Of a stretch of 40,283 nt of DNA, positions 31,577 through 40,283 are shown one piece after another (within the stretch, counting starts at the first letter, position 1; each line of letters opens with the position of its first letter). Position numbers and translations under genes: made by a program. The DNA comes from Bacteroidota bacterium. GTDB lineage: Bacteria; Bacteroidota; Ignavibacteria; Kapaibacteriales; UBA2268. The DNA lies in contig JAKIZO010000018.1 of NCBI GenBank assembly GCA_022707965.1, positions 5,006 through 45,288 of the forward strand, written 5' to 3'. The notes under the pieces are model-generated. The model was not told the DNA's origin, ran no database searches, and saw only the letters and a list, made by a program, of their open reading frames with translations.

Positions 31577-34525
31577 ATGAAAAAATATATATTTATCTTT
31601 TGCCTTTTGCCATTGTATCAACTTTTTTCACAAGAACTAATAAACACAGAAGGAAAAGATTTCTGGCTTACTTTTTTACCAAATTATCATAATAACAATA
31701 CAATAAATGAAACAGACTCGCTTTATATTTTTGTTTCGGCTCAAAAACCAACAAAGGGTGAGATAATTTATAGAAACATAAATGGTATCGTAAGTTCACG
31801 AAAATTTGAAATTACCGACCCGTCTGTTGTTTATACCTTTGCTGTTTCATTCTTTAATTTTGAACTAAAAGGTTTTAATAACAGTGGGCGCATTGACACA
31901 AACAACCAATGCGAACGACCTGCAAATCAATATTTCAGAGTAATTACAGATGAGGATGTAACAGTTTACGCACTTAATCAAGCAAATTTGACAAGCGAAG
32001 CATTTCTTGTATTACCATCGAATGTATTGGGTAATGAATATTATGTTCTAACATACAATTCTGATGGCAAATTAAGTTTATTGAATCAAGTAACAGGTGC
32101 AAGCACCCCATCTCAATTTGTCCTGTTGGCGTTAGAGGATAACACATTAGTTGAAATCAAGCCATCTGATGCAACTTACAGATATGGCACAAATACACAT
32201 TCAGTTTGGTTAAATGCGGGTGAATCCTACCTTGTTCAGGCAAGAATTACATCGAGCAATCTAAATCGTGATTTGACGGGAAGCTATGTGAAATCAACGA
32301 AACCTGTTGCTGTCTTTGCAGGTCATCAAAGAGCGACAGTTCCAATTGATTTGAGCGACAATAATCCATCACGTGACTTCCTTTGTGAACAGATGATACC
32401 TACTCGGGCTTGGGGAAAAAATGCAATAGTAGTTCCATTTGAAACACCAAGAGAAATAATTCAAAGCGGTAGAGATTTAATTAGAATAATGGCTTCCAAT
32501 GATAATACAACAATACGTATGAATAATTCTGAAGTAACTATTCATGCAGGTTCTTTCATTGAATTGCCATTGGAAAACCCTGCCTTTATCGAAGCAGACA
32601 AACCTATTTTAGTTGCTCAATATAAAAAAACTGCAAATTTAGAATCAAGCAGAAACAATATATCTGACCCATTGATGCTGATTGTCCCACCCGTTGAACA
32701 GTATATTACTTCATATAGAGTAATTAATGCTCAGGCACCAGGATATGATGAAACCAAGGGAGTTTATTACAAAGCTTACGATGAACAATATATTACAGTC
32801 ATAGCGGATAACATTGCTTATTCAAGTGGTATTTTCATAAACAACATACCAATCAACCAATCGCTATTCAAACAGGTTCCGAATAAACAATACTATTGGG
32901 CAAATGTTAGGGTTTCCGATGGGGTTAATTCTCTGAGTTCGGTCGGGAAGTTTGCTGTATATGTATATGGATATGGCAATGCTAATTCTTACGGTTATCT
33001 TGGGGGAATGGGAATGGCTATTCTTGATGTTATGCCACCAGAAATTTATGCCGAAACAGAATGTTACAAAATTAAAGGCTCGGTTACTGACTCAAATTTA
33101 ACTGATTCGAAAATTAAAACAGTAAATTCAAGCAATCAAGAAAATGTTCGACTTACAATAGAACCGTTTTCGGAATTAGTGCCATTTGTCAATTTCAACG
33201 CTGAATTAGTAAATATTTATCAAGATGGTAGTTTTACAATTTTTGCGGAAGATGCCCTTGGACAAAGAACTGAAAAAACATTTGAAATAGCGGGGTTCAC
33301 TGTATCAGTGCTTGATTATTATTCCGATGAAACTCCCGTAAAAGTTCTCAATTTTGCGTCTAAAACTAATGTATGTTTCGACTTAACATTGTATAATTAT
33401 GGGAGATTTGATGTTGAAATAGATAAAGCGTATTTTAAAAATAACTCTTTTTTCTTGAACACAACTTTGATTAATAGAGTTAGTTCCAAAGATTCAGTTA
33501 AGTTGGAATTTTGCAATTTTTACGACAAAGATACAACGATAATTGATACACTGATTATTGAAAACGCTTGTGGGAAATATGATGTAATGCAATTATTAGC
33601 AACATTTTTCAGCGACACACTTCCGCCGCAATTACTATTAGTTGAAGAAAATTGCAATAGTTTTTTTGAGTATAACTTGCTTGAAGATAGAATTTTCGAC
33701 ACGGGTATAAGGGAAATTGTTATTGAAAAACAAATAAATTGTAATATAAGCTATGATTTGAGCGACAAAAAAAATGCAAAACTTTCAATAAATGTAATCA
33801 ACACAAGAGAAGATGCTGAATTTCGTATAGCAATAATTGATAATAATGGACAACAAAGCGTTTTAGAAAGAATTATCCCTGGATTTACAATTTCGAGCAA
33901 ATATATTGATAATAGTGCAACTTTTTTGTTTGATACAACGGTAATTGGAGATTTAGTGTGCAAAAGCATTGAATTATTCAATTATGGAAATTATGAATTA
34001 GTTTTGAATGATGTATTTATGTTTAATAATATATATTTTTCAATTCCACCAAGTCAGAAACCATTGAAAATAAAGCCAAAAGCGACAAGTAAAGTCGACA
34101 TCTGTTTTAATCCCGTCGAGGCGAATAAAAATTATCAAGATACATTAGTTATGGACTTCAATTGTATAATTACAAAAATACCCGTTGAAGGGATTAGCAA
34201 AAAGATAGATTTTTCGTTATCCTCGAAATGCAATGTAGATGTTGTTTTCTTAATTAGCAAATCAACCAATAGAGTTCAGATTTCACCAAATCCAATAATA
34301 AGCAGTGGAATAATACAAATACCTTTCATTGAAAATAACAAAAAAGTGAAAGTTGAGATATACGATAGTTTTGCAAACAAATTAGTTGATTTATTTGAAG
34401 GGGAGAATGTTAATTCAGCAATTCAATTGAATTTTGATGCCAAAGATTTTTGCAATGGTCTATATTTTGCTATTGTTTATTATGATAATTCGAGTGAAAG
34501 AATTCCATTTATAATTTTAAAATAA
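31577..34525 (+). CDS. Large secreted surface protein with IgGFc-binding-like domain and T9SS-type tail
   Basis: 982 residues with signal peptide MKKYIFIFCLLPLYQLFSQ; GAGGTGCC lies before the ATG. The N-terminal part opens NTEGKDFWLTFLPN and continues with FRVITDEDVTVYALNQ and KPVAVFAGHQRATVPID, the pattern of the IgGFc-binding N-terminal domain (about 25-360). Two repeated beta-sandwich units of the ASPM/Hydin-like kind follow, each opening around FTVSVLDYYS and FTISSKYIDN (about 575-690 and 770-870), with Cys-rich VCFDL and VCKSIEL strands. The last 80 residues, starting ISPNPI with VEIYDSFANK and NGLYFAIVYYDN, match the type IX secretion sorting domain A. It is thus probably exported and attached to the cell surface. 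The role may be adhesion, but this is inference. It overlaps no gene and precedes yraN by 6 bases. Confidence 0.82.
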   Translation: MKKYIFIFCLLPLYQLFSQELINTEGKDFWLTFLPNYHNNNTINETDSLYIFVSAQKPTKGEIIYRNINGIVSSRKFEITDPSVVYTFAVSFFNFELKGFNNSGRIDTNNQCERPANQYFRVITDEDVTVYALNQANLTSEAFLVLPSNVLGNEYYVLTYNSDGKLSLLNQVTGASTPSQFVLLALEDNTLVEIKPSDATYRYGTNTHSVWLNAGESYLVQARITSSNLNRDLTGSYVKSTKPVAVFAGHQRATVPIDLSDNNPSRDFLCEQMIPTRAWGKNAIVVPFETPREIIQSGRDLIRIMASNDNTTIRMNNSEVTIHAGSFIELPLENPAFIEADKPILVAQYKKTANLESSRNNISDPLMLIVPPVEQYITSYRVINAQAPGYDETKGVYYKAYDEQYITVIADNIAYSSGIFINNIPINQSLFKQVPNKQYYWANVRVSDGVNSLSSVGKFAVYVYGYGNANSYGYLGGMGMAILDVMPPEIYAETECYKIKGSVTDSNLTDSKIKTVNSSNQENVRLTIEPFSELVPFVNFNAELVNIYQDGSFTIFAEDALGQRTEKTFEIAGFTVSVLDYYSDETPVKVLNFASKTNVCFDLTLYNYGRFDVEIDKAYFKNNSFFLNTTLINRVSSKDSVKLEFCNFYDKDTTIIDTLIIENACGKYDVMQLLATFFSDTLPPQLLLVEENCNSFFEYNLLEDRIFDTGIREIVIEKQINCNISYDLSDKKNAKLSINVINTREDAEFRIAIIDNNGQQSVLERIIPGFTISSKYIDNSATFLFDTTVIGDLVCKSIELFNYGNYELVLNDVFMFNNIYFSIPPSQKPLKIKPKATSKVDICFNPVEANKNYQDTLVMDFNCIITKIPVEGISKKIDFSLSSKCNVDVVFLISKSTNRVQISPNPIISSGIIQIPFIENNKKVKVEIYDSFANKLVDLFEGENVNSAIQLNFDAKDFCNGLYFAIVYYDNSSERIPFIILK

Positions 34526-34531
34526 AGCAAT

Positions 34532-34885
34532 ATGAATAACAAGTCAAAAGGAAATAAAGGCGAAGAAATTGCGGTAAATTACTTGATAAGCAAAGGTTAT
34601 TCAATAAAAAAGCGAAACTTTCATTTCGGTCGATATGGGGAAATTGACATTATTGCCGAAAAAGATAATGTTCTGATTTTTTTTGAAGTAAAGTCAAGAT
34701 ATAATTACGAGAAATTTGGTGACCCACTATTCTCAATAAATGCTAAAAAACAGGCGAATTTTAGACGAGCAGCGGAAGGATATTTGTATTTGAGCAAAAT
34801 TGAGAATAAAGAATGCAGGTTTGATGTGTTGATAATAAATCTTAACAATTCTCAGGTTGAGCAACATTTAGAAAATGCGTTCTAA
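34532..34885 (+). CDS. yraN: YraN family (UPF0102) nuclease-fold protein
   Basis: 117 residues. The family core is GNKGEEIAVNYLISKGYSI followed by RNFHFGRYGEIDIIAEKDN and LIFFEVKSRYN, the E-x(n)-D-(E)VK arrangement of a restriction-endonuclease-like fold. The catalytic residues seen are the Glu near 12, Asp in GEIDI and Glu and Lys in FEVKSR. YraN proteins are predicted Holliday-junction or DNA-repair associated nucleases, but no activity is established. It follows the surface protein gene by 6 bases and ends in a 4-base stop overlap with the convergent uvrC, so a DNA repair link to uvrC by proximity is only suggestive. Confidence 0.9.
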   Translation: MNNKSKGNKGEEIAVNYLISKGYSIKKRNFHFGRYGEIDIIAEKDNVLIFFEVKSRYNYEKFGDPLFSINAKKQANFRRAAEGYLYLSKIENKECRFDVLIINLNNSQVEQHLENAF

Positions 34886-36735
34886 TGACTTCCCTGAAAG
34901 TATTTAATTATTTCTTCGGCTTGGCGTTTGGTGATATGTTTTGTAAGCTCGTCGAAAGAGGCAGTTGATATTTTTTCGACTGACCCGAAAATTTTCAAGA
35001 GCTTCGAAGCAGTAGTTTTTCCTATTAATGGGATTTCTGTCAGTTGTGTATAAAGCATATTTTTTTCTCGAAGCTGGCGATGAAACATAATTGCAAAACG
35101 ATGGGCTTCATCTCTAATTTGTTGAAGAAGTTTCAGGCTACTTGATGATTTGGGAAGCAAAATTGCATCTTTTTTGCTAGGCAGAAAAATTTCCTCCAAT
35201 CTTTTTGCCAGACCAATAACGGTAACTTTCTCTGAAAGGTTAAGTTTTGTCAATACCTCTACGGCAGCCGATAGTTGCCCTTTGCCCCCATCAATAATAA
35301 TTAAGTCGGGCAATTTTTGATTTTCTTCGATTAATCTGCTATAACGACGTTCAACAACTTCACGCATAGAAGCAAAATCGTCGTTTCCATCTACGGTTTT
35401 AATTTTAAATTTACGGTAATCGGATTTTTTAGGCTTACCGTTTTCGAAAACAACGAGTGATGAAACTAAATTTGTCCCTTGAAGATGCGAGTTGTCGAAG
35501 CATTCCATTCTAATGGGTGGATTTTTAAGTCGCAAATCTCTTTGAAGGGCAAGCACGCTACGAGCGACATTCTGTTCACGTTTAGATAGAGCAAGAAGGT
35601 ATTCGTTAAGAATAAAATTTGCATTAGCGTTTGCCATATCCACGATTTTTTTCTTTTCCCCAATTTTGGGAATTTGGATAGAGAGAGTTTTCCCGCGGCG
35701 TTTGCCAAGCCAATCTGTAATATATTCAAGTTGGTCAAACTCGCAAGGAACAAGCAATTCAGCAGGAATAAAATCTGTTTCCAGATACCATTTTTCTATG
35801 GTTTTTGCAATAATTTCTGCTTCGGTGTCTAATTCCGCATTTTTTATTATGTAATGCCTTTTACCAAGCAATTTGCCCTCACGAACTTTAAGCACGATTG
35901 AACAAGCGTAACTGTCGATTTTTGCAATTCCGAAAATATCTCTATCAATAAAATCAGTGAAAATGACTTTCTGCCGCGAAGAAAAATCTCGCAATGCTTG
36001 AAGTTTGTTTCTGACAATTGCTGCTTTTTCAAATTCCATTCTTTCAGATAGTGAATACATTTCGTCTTCGAGAATTTTTTCAATTTCGCGAGTTTTGCCT
36101 GAAAGCACCTGAATAGCAGATTTTACATTATTAAGGTATTCCTCGCGAGAAATATACCCTTCGCAGGGTCCCTGACATTTACGAATATGATAATCCAGAC
36201 AAACTTTGAATTTTCCACGAGAAATGGCGTTTTCGGTTAGTTTCAAATCGCAACTACGTAATTGAAAAATAGTTCGAATGGAACGGATTAATTGCTTGAT
36301 GCTGCGAACGTCGGTAAATGGACCGAAATATTTCGAACCATCTTTAATTAGTCTTCTTGTCGAAAAAATGCGAGGGAATTCTTCGTTTGTTACGCGGACA
36401 TAAGGATAAGATTTGTCGTCGCGAAGCATAATGTTGTATTTTGGTTTAAGGGATTTGATTAAGTTATCTTCCAAAAGAAACGCTTCAATTTCTGAATCGA
36501 CAATAATTATTTCAAAATCGAAAATATGGCGAATCATTGCATTTGTCTTTGCATCTTGTGGTTTGCCAATCTGGAAGTAAGAGCGAACGCGATTTCTAAG
36601 ATTTTTCGATTTGCCGACATATATAACCTTGCCATTTTTATCTTTAAACTGGTAAATACCAGGCTTCGAAGGCAAATTGGAAAGTTTTTCACTAAGCAAT
36701 TCTATTTTTTCTTTTATTATCTCAAATTTTTCCAT
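34882..36735 (-). CDS. uvrC: Excinuclease ABC subunit C
   Basis: 617 residues from ATG 36735; an in-frame TTG 9 bases earlier is less likely. Domains in order: GIY-YIG nuclease with PGIYQFKDKNGKVIYVGKSKN and a Cys-rich stretch LRSCDLK-KVCLDYHIRKCQGPCEG (about 25-175), UVR motif RMEFEKAAIVRNKLQAL (about 210-230) for UvrB contact, the RNase H-like second nuclease with ECFDNSHLQGTN and DGGKGQLSAA, and the C-terminal helix-hairpin-helix IPLIGKTTASKLLKIFG. It makes both incisions around bulky DNA lesions during nucleotide excision repair. It is a single gene with overlapping stop against yraN and divergent from panC. Confidence 0.97.
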   Translation of the reverse strand: MEKFEIIKEKIELLSEKLSNLPSKPGIYQFKDKNGKVIYVGKSKNLRNRVRSYFQIGKPQDAKTNAMIRHIFDFEIIIVDSEIEAFLLEDNLIKSLKPKYNIMLRDDKSYPYVRVTNEEFPRIFSTRRLIKDGSKYFGPFTDVRSIKQLIRSIRTIFQLRSCDLKLTENAISRGKFKVCLDYHIRKCQGPCEGYISREEYLNNVKSAIQVLSGKTREIEKILEDEMYSLSERMEFEKAAIVRNKLQALRDFSSRQKVIFTDFIDRDIFGIAKIDSYACSIVLKVREGKLLGKRHYIIKNAELDTEAEIIAKTIEKWYLETDFIPAELLVPCEFDQLEYITDWLGKRRGKTLSIQIPKIGEKKKIVDMANANANFILNEYLLALSKREQNVARSVLALQRDLRLKNPPIRMECFDNSHLQGTNLVSSLVVFENGKPKKSDYRKFKIKTVDGNDDFASMREVVERRYSRLIEENQKLPDLIIIDGGKGQLSAAVEVLTKLNLSEKVTVIGLAKRLEEIFLPSKKDAILLPKSSSSLKLLQQIRDEAHRFAIMFHRQLREKNMLYTQLTEIPLIGKTTASKLLKIFGSVEKISTASFDELTKHITKRQAEEIIKYFQGSH

Positions 36736-36849
36736 AATTATCAAATTACGTAATAAGTTGTAAATTTAATTTTGTTAAATTTGTCAAGTATTTGGAAGTA
36801 TTAACGATAAAATAAACAATAGAGTATATTTTAATTTGATGAGGAAGAA

Positions 36850-37725
36850 ATGGAAATAATACGAACAATAAAGGAAATGCAGAATTTATCGAAAAAATTA
36901 TCGAGTAAAGGTGTGGTGATAGGATGCGTTCCAACTATGGGCTATTTGCACGAAGGACACTTAAATTTAATAAGAAAAGCAAAAGAAATTAGTGATTTTG
37001 TAGTAATGACTTTATTTGTCAATCCGAAGCAATTCGGACCGAACGAAGATTTCGAAAGGTATCCAAGAGATTTCGATAGAGATTATAAACTCGCAGAAAA
37101 TGCAGGTTGCGATTTAATTTTTGCACCTGATATTATTGAAATGTATCCAATTGGTTTTTCCACTTCTGTTGAAATACAAAATATAACAAGCAAATTCGAA
37201 GGTGAGAGACGCCCCGGTCATTTCGATGGTGTTGCGTTAGTAGTTGCTAAGTTGTTTAATGCTGTCAAACCTGATATTGCTGTTTTTGGGCAAAAAGATT
37301 ATCAGCAAACACAGGTAATTAAACAATTAGTGCGAGATTTGAATTTCGACGTAAAAATTGTTGTTGCACCAACAGTGCGTGAAGCAGATGGACTTGCAAT
37401 GAGTTCGAGAAACACATATTTAACGCCCGAATTAAGAGAGAAAGCAAATGTTTTGTTCAATGCACTTGAAGATGGAATTAAAGCAATTGAAGGTGGCTGC
37501 CGTGAAAGAAAAGTGATAAATGCAATTATGCACAAAAGGTTAAGAACCGTGCCTGAAATCAAAATCGATTATGCTTGTGCGGCACTTGCTGAAAATCTTG
37601 ATGAGCCTGATGTTTTTCTTGCAGGCGACCACGTAGTGCTATTGATAGCCTGTTATCTGGGAACAACAAGATTAATAGATAACGCACTTGTAACGATACC
37701 CAAAACCAACGTAAGCAAAAAGTAG
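36850..37725 (+). CDS. panC: Pantothenate synthetase
   Basis: 291 residues, the usual PanC length. The HIGH-type nucleotide motif is PTMGYLHEGHLNLI with H34 and H37. The pantoate and beta-alanine contacts are visible in LFVNPKQFGPNEDFERYPR, VFGQKDYQQTQVIKQLVRDL and GLAMSSRNTYL. It joins pantoate and beta-alanine with ATP to make pantothenate, the precursor of coenzyme A. The ATG is preceded by GAGGAAG. No panB or panD lies adjacent, so it is a lone gene. Its stop sits 3 bases from the stop of the convergent glmM. Confidence 0.97.
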   Translation: MEIIRTIKEMQNLSKKLSSKGVVIGCVPTMGYLHEGHLNLIRKAKEISDFVVMTLFVNPKQFGPNEDFERYPRDFDRDYKLAENAGCDLIFAPDIIEMYPIGFSTSVEIQNITSKFEGERRPGHFDGVALVVAKLFNAVKPDIAVFGQKDYQQTQVIKQLVRDLNFDVKIVVAPTVREADGLAMSSRNTYLTPELREKANVLFNALEDGIKAIEGGCRERKVINAIMHKRLRTVPEIKIDYACAALAENLDEPDVFLAGDHVVLLIACYLGTTRLIDNALVTIPKTNVSKK

Positions 37726-37728
37726 TAA

Positions 37729-39072
37729 TTATAGCAATTTTTTTGCTGCTTCGATTAAATCAATTGTCCTACTATTGTTTTGAGCCTCAGCAATGATGCG
37801 AATAATTGGTTCAGTGTTGGATTTTCTAATCTGCAACCAACTGCTATCGGGAAAATCTATTCTTAATCCATCTTGTTCGTCGAATACACCTTGACTGAAC
37901 GTTTGTTTGAACCTTTGCATTAAAGCTGAAAAATTGCCTTCGAAGGCAAATTTTTCTTTTTTCATAAAGAAAGTGGGGAAAGAAGTGACTATTTCGGAAA
38001 TATTTTGATTTTTGTCTGTAATTTCAGATAATACCAAAGCCAAACCAACGAGCGAATCTCTTCCGTAATGGCATTGAGGGAATATTACTCCACCGCTTCC
38101 TTCACCACCGATTGCGGCGGCAACCTCTTTCATCTTCTTAACTACATTGATTTCGCCTACAGGTGAGCGGAAAAGTTTAGCACCATACTGATTACAAATC
38201 CACTGTGAAATATTTGAAGATGAGAGATTTACAACAACGGTATTATCTTTTTCTTTTGAATTGCGAAGCACTGCATCAATCGCGAGAGCAATTGTTAATT
38301 CTTCATTGATACATTCGCCATTATTATCAACAAGCACAAGTCTGTCGGCATCGGGGTCGACAGCAACCCCCATATCACATTTATTAATTTTAACAAATTC
38401 AGCAAGTTGAGACAAGTTTTTTGGTAGAGGTTCGGGTTCGTGAGGGAATACACCTGACGCATCGCAAAATAGTTCGAGCGTTTCGCAATCGAAACGTTTC
38501 AATAATTCAGGAATAGCAACAGAGCCGCTCGCATTGACAGCATCAACTGCTATTCTAAATTTTCTTTTTCTTATATCATCAATTTTGGATTTTACAATAT
38601 CAAGAATTTTGTCGATATGATAATCAATTGCATTATTTACAGTATTAATATTACCAGAATGATGATTGGTAACAATTTCATTATTATCGACGATATCCCA
38701 TAATTGTTGATTTTCGTAAGCATCAAGGAAAACACCATTGGAATTAATAAACTTCAATCCATTCCAGTTTTGTGGGTTGTGAGATGCGGTTATTGCAATG
38801 CCGCCTGAAAATTCAGGTAATTCAGAATAAAGCTGAACAGTTGGTGTTGGCACCACACCAAGCGAAACAACCTCACAACCTACACTCGACAATTCTGAAA
38901 GCACTAATTTTTCAATTTCGTCGCTACCCTGGCGACCGTCTCTCCCAACAACGATACGACCAAAATTGAGCAGTTTTGCAAATGCTTTAACATACGAACT
39001 AATCAAGCGAGTATTTAGAGAGCCATCATCAGTTGTAGCTCGCAGTCCAGAAATTGAACGAACAACAGGCAT
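37729..39072 (-). CDS. glmM: Phosphoglucosamine mutase-like phosphohexomutase
   Basis: 447 residues from ATG 39072, an alpha-D-phosphohexomutase with four domains. It has the phosphoserine loop GIAITASHNPQNW (S97), the metal-binding DPDADR (about 241-246), a sugar-binding EGSGGVIFP and the C-terminal phosphate-binding RKSNTEPIIRI. The N-terminus MPVVRSISGLR matches the Bacteroidota/Chlorobiota form of GlmM, which interconverts glucosamine 6- and 1-phosphate on the way to UDP-GlcNAc for peptidoglycan and lipid A. Phosphomannomutase/phosphoglucomutase activity cannot be excluded from sequence alone. The initiator tRNA and its terminator lie just upstream on the same strand. Confidence 0.85.
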   Translation of the reverse strand: MPVVRSISGLRATTDDGSLNTRLISSYVKAFAKLLNFGRIVVGRDGRQGSDEIEKLVLSELSSVGCEVVSLGVVPTPTVQLYSELPEFSGGIAITASHNPQNWNGLKFINSNGVFLDAYENQQLWDIVDNNEIVTNHHSGNINTVNNAIDYHIDKILDIVKSKIDDIRKRKFRIAVDAVNASGSVAIPELLKRFDCETLELFCDASGVFPHEPEPLPKNLSQLAEFVKINKCDMGVAVDPDADRLVLVDNNGECINEELTIALAIDAVLRNSKEKDNTVVVNLSSSNISQWICNQYGAKLFRSPVGEINVVKKMKEVAAAIGGEGSGGVIFPQCHYGRDSLVGLALVLSEITDKNQNISEIVTSFPTFFMKKEKFAFEGNFSALMQRFKQTFSQGVFDEQDGLRIDFPDSSWLQIRKSNTEPIIRIIAEAQNNSRTIDLIEAAKKLL

Positions 39073-39100
39073 ATTCAACCAGAAAGAGATTTTACAAACT

Positions 39101-39127
39101 AAAAAGGGGCTGTGAAGAAGCCCCTTT
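39101..39127 (-). terminator. Intrinsic terminator behind initiator tRNA
   Basis: An 8-base stem AAAGGGGC/GCCCCTTT (39103-39110 and 39120-39127) with a 9-base loop. On the - strand it ends in a T-run (39105-39101), only 6 bases after the end of the initiator tRNA, so the tRNA is probably its own transcript and glmM needs another promoter. Confidence 0.8.
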
Positions 39128-39133
39128 GAGTAG

Positions 39134-39205
39134 TGGCGGGGTCAGGACTTGAACCTGAAACCTTCGGGTTATGAGCCCGACGAGATACCATTACTCCACC
39201 CCGCT
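39134..39205 (-). tRNA. Initiator tRNA-fMet (anticodon CAT)
   Basis: On the - strand it folds into a cloverleaf with anticodon loop CTCATAA. Three features mark it as the initiator: three consecutive G-C pairs GGG/CCC (positions 29-31 with 39-41), an A11-U24 purine-pyrimidine pair in the D stem, and an unpaired acceptor end, here A1 against C72. The T arm is TCAGG-TTCAAGT-CCTGA. The 3' CCA is not encoded. A terminator follows 6 bases later. No elongator Met or lysidine-Ile tRNA is seen in the window. Confidence 0.93.
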
Positions 39206-39443
39206 ATGATTTTGGAATACAAAATTAACACATTTTTAATTAAAATACAAGAAAAATTTTATTCAAAGGCATTGTATCTTATAAGACGTTTCAAGTGTTA
39301 TTAGTTAGGAAAAAATGAATATTAAGTAAACAAACTAACTTTAAGCGGAATTATTTTGGCAAAATTATGGTCAATTTGACAAAACTTCAATTAACTAAGT
39401 AGAACATTTTTTTGTATATTAAAGAAAAACATCAGGGGTAAAA

Positions 39444-40283
39444 ATGAAAAAATTAATTACTTTATTTATTCTAATGCTATTACAGGTTAGCATTGTTTTT
39501 TCACAAGTAATTGACAACAAAGGTCTTTATTTTGAAAGAGCGGGGCAACGATTATCAAATGATTATTTTAGTCCCCGAGAAATAATAGAAATACCTAAAT
39601 TGGATGCTAAATATTATCTACCACGAGCAATTCATATTAAGACAAAGCAAAATTTACCTTTGATAAAGAGCAAATATGCAGAATTATCTCCATCAATACA
39701 ATCCAGTGCAAAAGGATTAGGTGATGTTAGGGTTAAGGCGTTGTTTCCCGACTATTCAGAATATAAAAAAATGTCGGAAGACAAATATGGTGTTGGAAGA
39801 ATATACGAATTACAATATAGCAATCCAATTGACCCGTATGATGTATGCAAAGAAATGATGAAAAATCCAGATGTAGAATACGCCTATCCAATATTTATAC
39901 GCTATCCATTTTTCACACCAAACGACCCGTTGATTACAAATCAGTATTATTTAACTAATATTGCTGCATTTCAAGCCTGGGATGTTTCACTTGGAGATAC
40001 AACAGTTGTAATTGCTATTGTTGATTCAGGTATTGATTATACGCATCCCGATTTGCAGGACAATTTATCATCAGTAATGTACGATTTTGTAGGTGATGTA
40101 ACCTACACTGATGTTCAAAACGGGAATTGGAAAGAAGACAACGACCCAAGACCATCAAGCAACAGCAATACTCACGGAACTCACGTAACGGGATGCGCAA
40201 ATGCTGTTACAAACAATGGAATTGGAATTGCATCAATTGGTGCAAAATGCAGATATATGCCAATTAAGGTTGGTGCTGATAAT
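39444..40283 (+). CDS. Secreted subtilisin-like serine protease, 5' part
   Basis: The open reading frame runs off the window after 280 codons. ATG 39444 follows AGGGG. The signal peptide is MKKLITLFILMLLQVSIVFSQ. After a prodomain-like region (about 25-165) comes the peptidase S8 catalytic start: the Asp motif IAIVDSGIDYTHPDL with D194 and the His motif NTHGTHVTGCAN with H244. The catalytic Ser lies beyond the window end. Subtilases of this type in FCB bacteria are often T9SS cargo with C-terminal tails, which cannot be checked here. About 240 bases of non-coding DNA precede it; a TTGACA at 39376 is a possible -35 element but no matching -10 is convincing. Confidence 0.9.
   Translation, partial: MKKLITLFILMLLQVSIVFSQVIDNKGLYFERAGQRLSNDYFSPREIIEIPKLDAKYYLPRAIHIKTKQNLPLIKSKYAELSPSIQSSAKGLGDVRVKALFPDYSEYKKMSEDKYGVGRIYELQYSNPIDPYDVCKEMMKNPDVEYAYPIFIRYPFFTPNDPLITNQYYLTNIAAFQAWDVSLGDTTVVIAIVDSGIDYTHPDLQDNLSSVMYDFVGDVTYTDVQNGNWKEDNDPRPSSNSNTHGTHVTGCANAVTNNGIGIASIGAKCRYMPIKVGADN

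Noticed and set aside
39134-39205. Elongator tRNA-Met
   Set aside because: Three G-C pairs in the anticodon stem, A11-U24 and the unpaired acceptor end mark it as the initiator.

Overview
The window is a gene-dense, AT-rich stretch of a Gram-negative bacterial chromosome. It carries ordinary housekeeping genes and no prophage, transposase, CRISPR array or rRNA operon. Three things point to the Bacteroidota/Chlorobiota (FCB) superphylum: a secreted 982-residue protein with a type IX secretion-like C-terminal tail, TAnnTTTG boxes upstream of several genes, and many Sec and lipoprotein signal peptides on outer-membrane-type proteins. An Ignavibacteria or Kapabacteria-like lineage would fit, but that placement is inference. 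No gene-free gap exceeds 300 bases; the longest, 26741-27016, holds one palindromic repeat and otherwise nothing I recognise.

Layout. 1-1108 (+): the 3' end of kdsC (lipopolysaccharide Kdo synthesis), then two small envelope proteins (YtxH-like and DUF948-like). 1363-3918 (+): an overlapping trio of a Cys-rich PAS histidine kinase, a PstS-like lipoprotein and an archaeal-type 8-oxoguanine glycosylase. 3946-6762: rpoZ (-), a MerR regulator (+), mtgA (-) and a secreted GATase-fold protein (-). 6852-8323 (+): maf and an orphan sugar ABC permease. 8567-12677: a TlpA/ResA-like thioredoxin lipoprotein (-), a response regulator with a decayed HD-GYP domain (+), a small beta-barrel protein (-), an MltB-like lytic transglycosylase (+) and a stand-alone UmuD-like peptidase (-), followed by tRNA-Gly(GCC) (-).

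13056-18718 is a (+) run: an unknown small protein, rhomboid protease, ispG, universal stress protein, HAD phosphatase, short-chain dehydrogenase and M20 peptidase, closed by a strong terminator. 18867-22023 (+): a secreted TPR protein overlapping a phosphodiester glycosidase (NAGPA-like). 22020-26740 (-): an unknown lipoprotein, ribD, lplA and an acyl-CoA ligase. 27017-31513 (-): a TrmH/SpoU methyltransferase, a MoxR ATPase and an M16 peptidase. 31577-34885 (+): the large surface protein and yraN. 34882-39072: uvrC (-), panC (+) and a phosphoglucosamine mutase (-), then an initiator tRNA (-) with its own terminator. 39444 to the window end is the 5' part of a secreted subtilase.

Much of the content serves the cell envelope (Kdo, peptidoglycan synthesis and turnover, UDP-GlcNAc supply, surface proteins and proteases). 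Cofactor and isoprenoid genes (ribD, lplA, panC, ispG) and DNA repair genes (ogg, uvrC, umuD-like) are scattered among them. I see no clear undescribed multi-gene system. The best leads are a palindromic element found after three genes, a predicted hairpin that could cover the lplA ribosome binding site, the decayed HD-GYP regulator, the Cys-rich kinase linked to a PstS-like lipoprotein, and the orphan UmuD-like peptidase.
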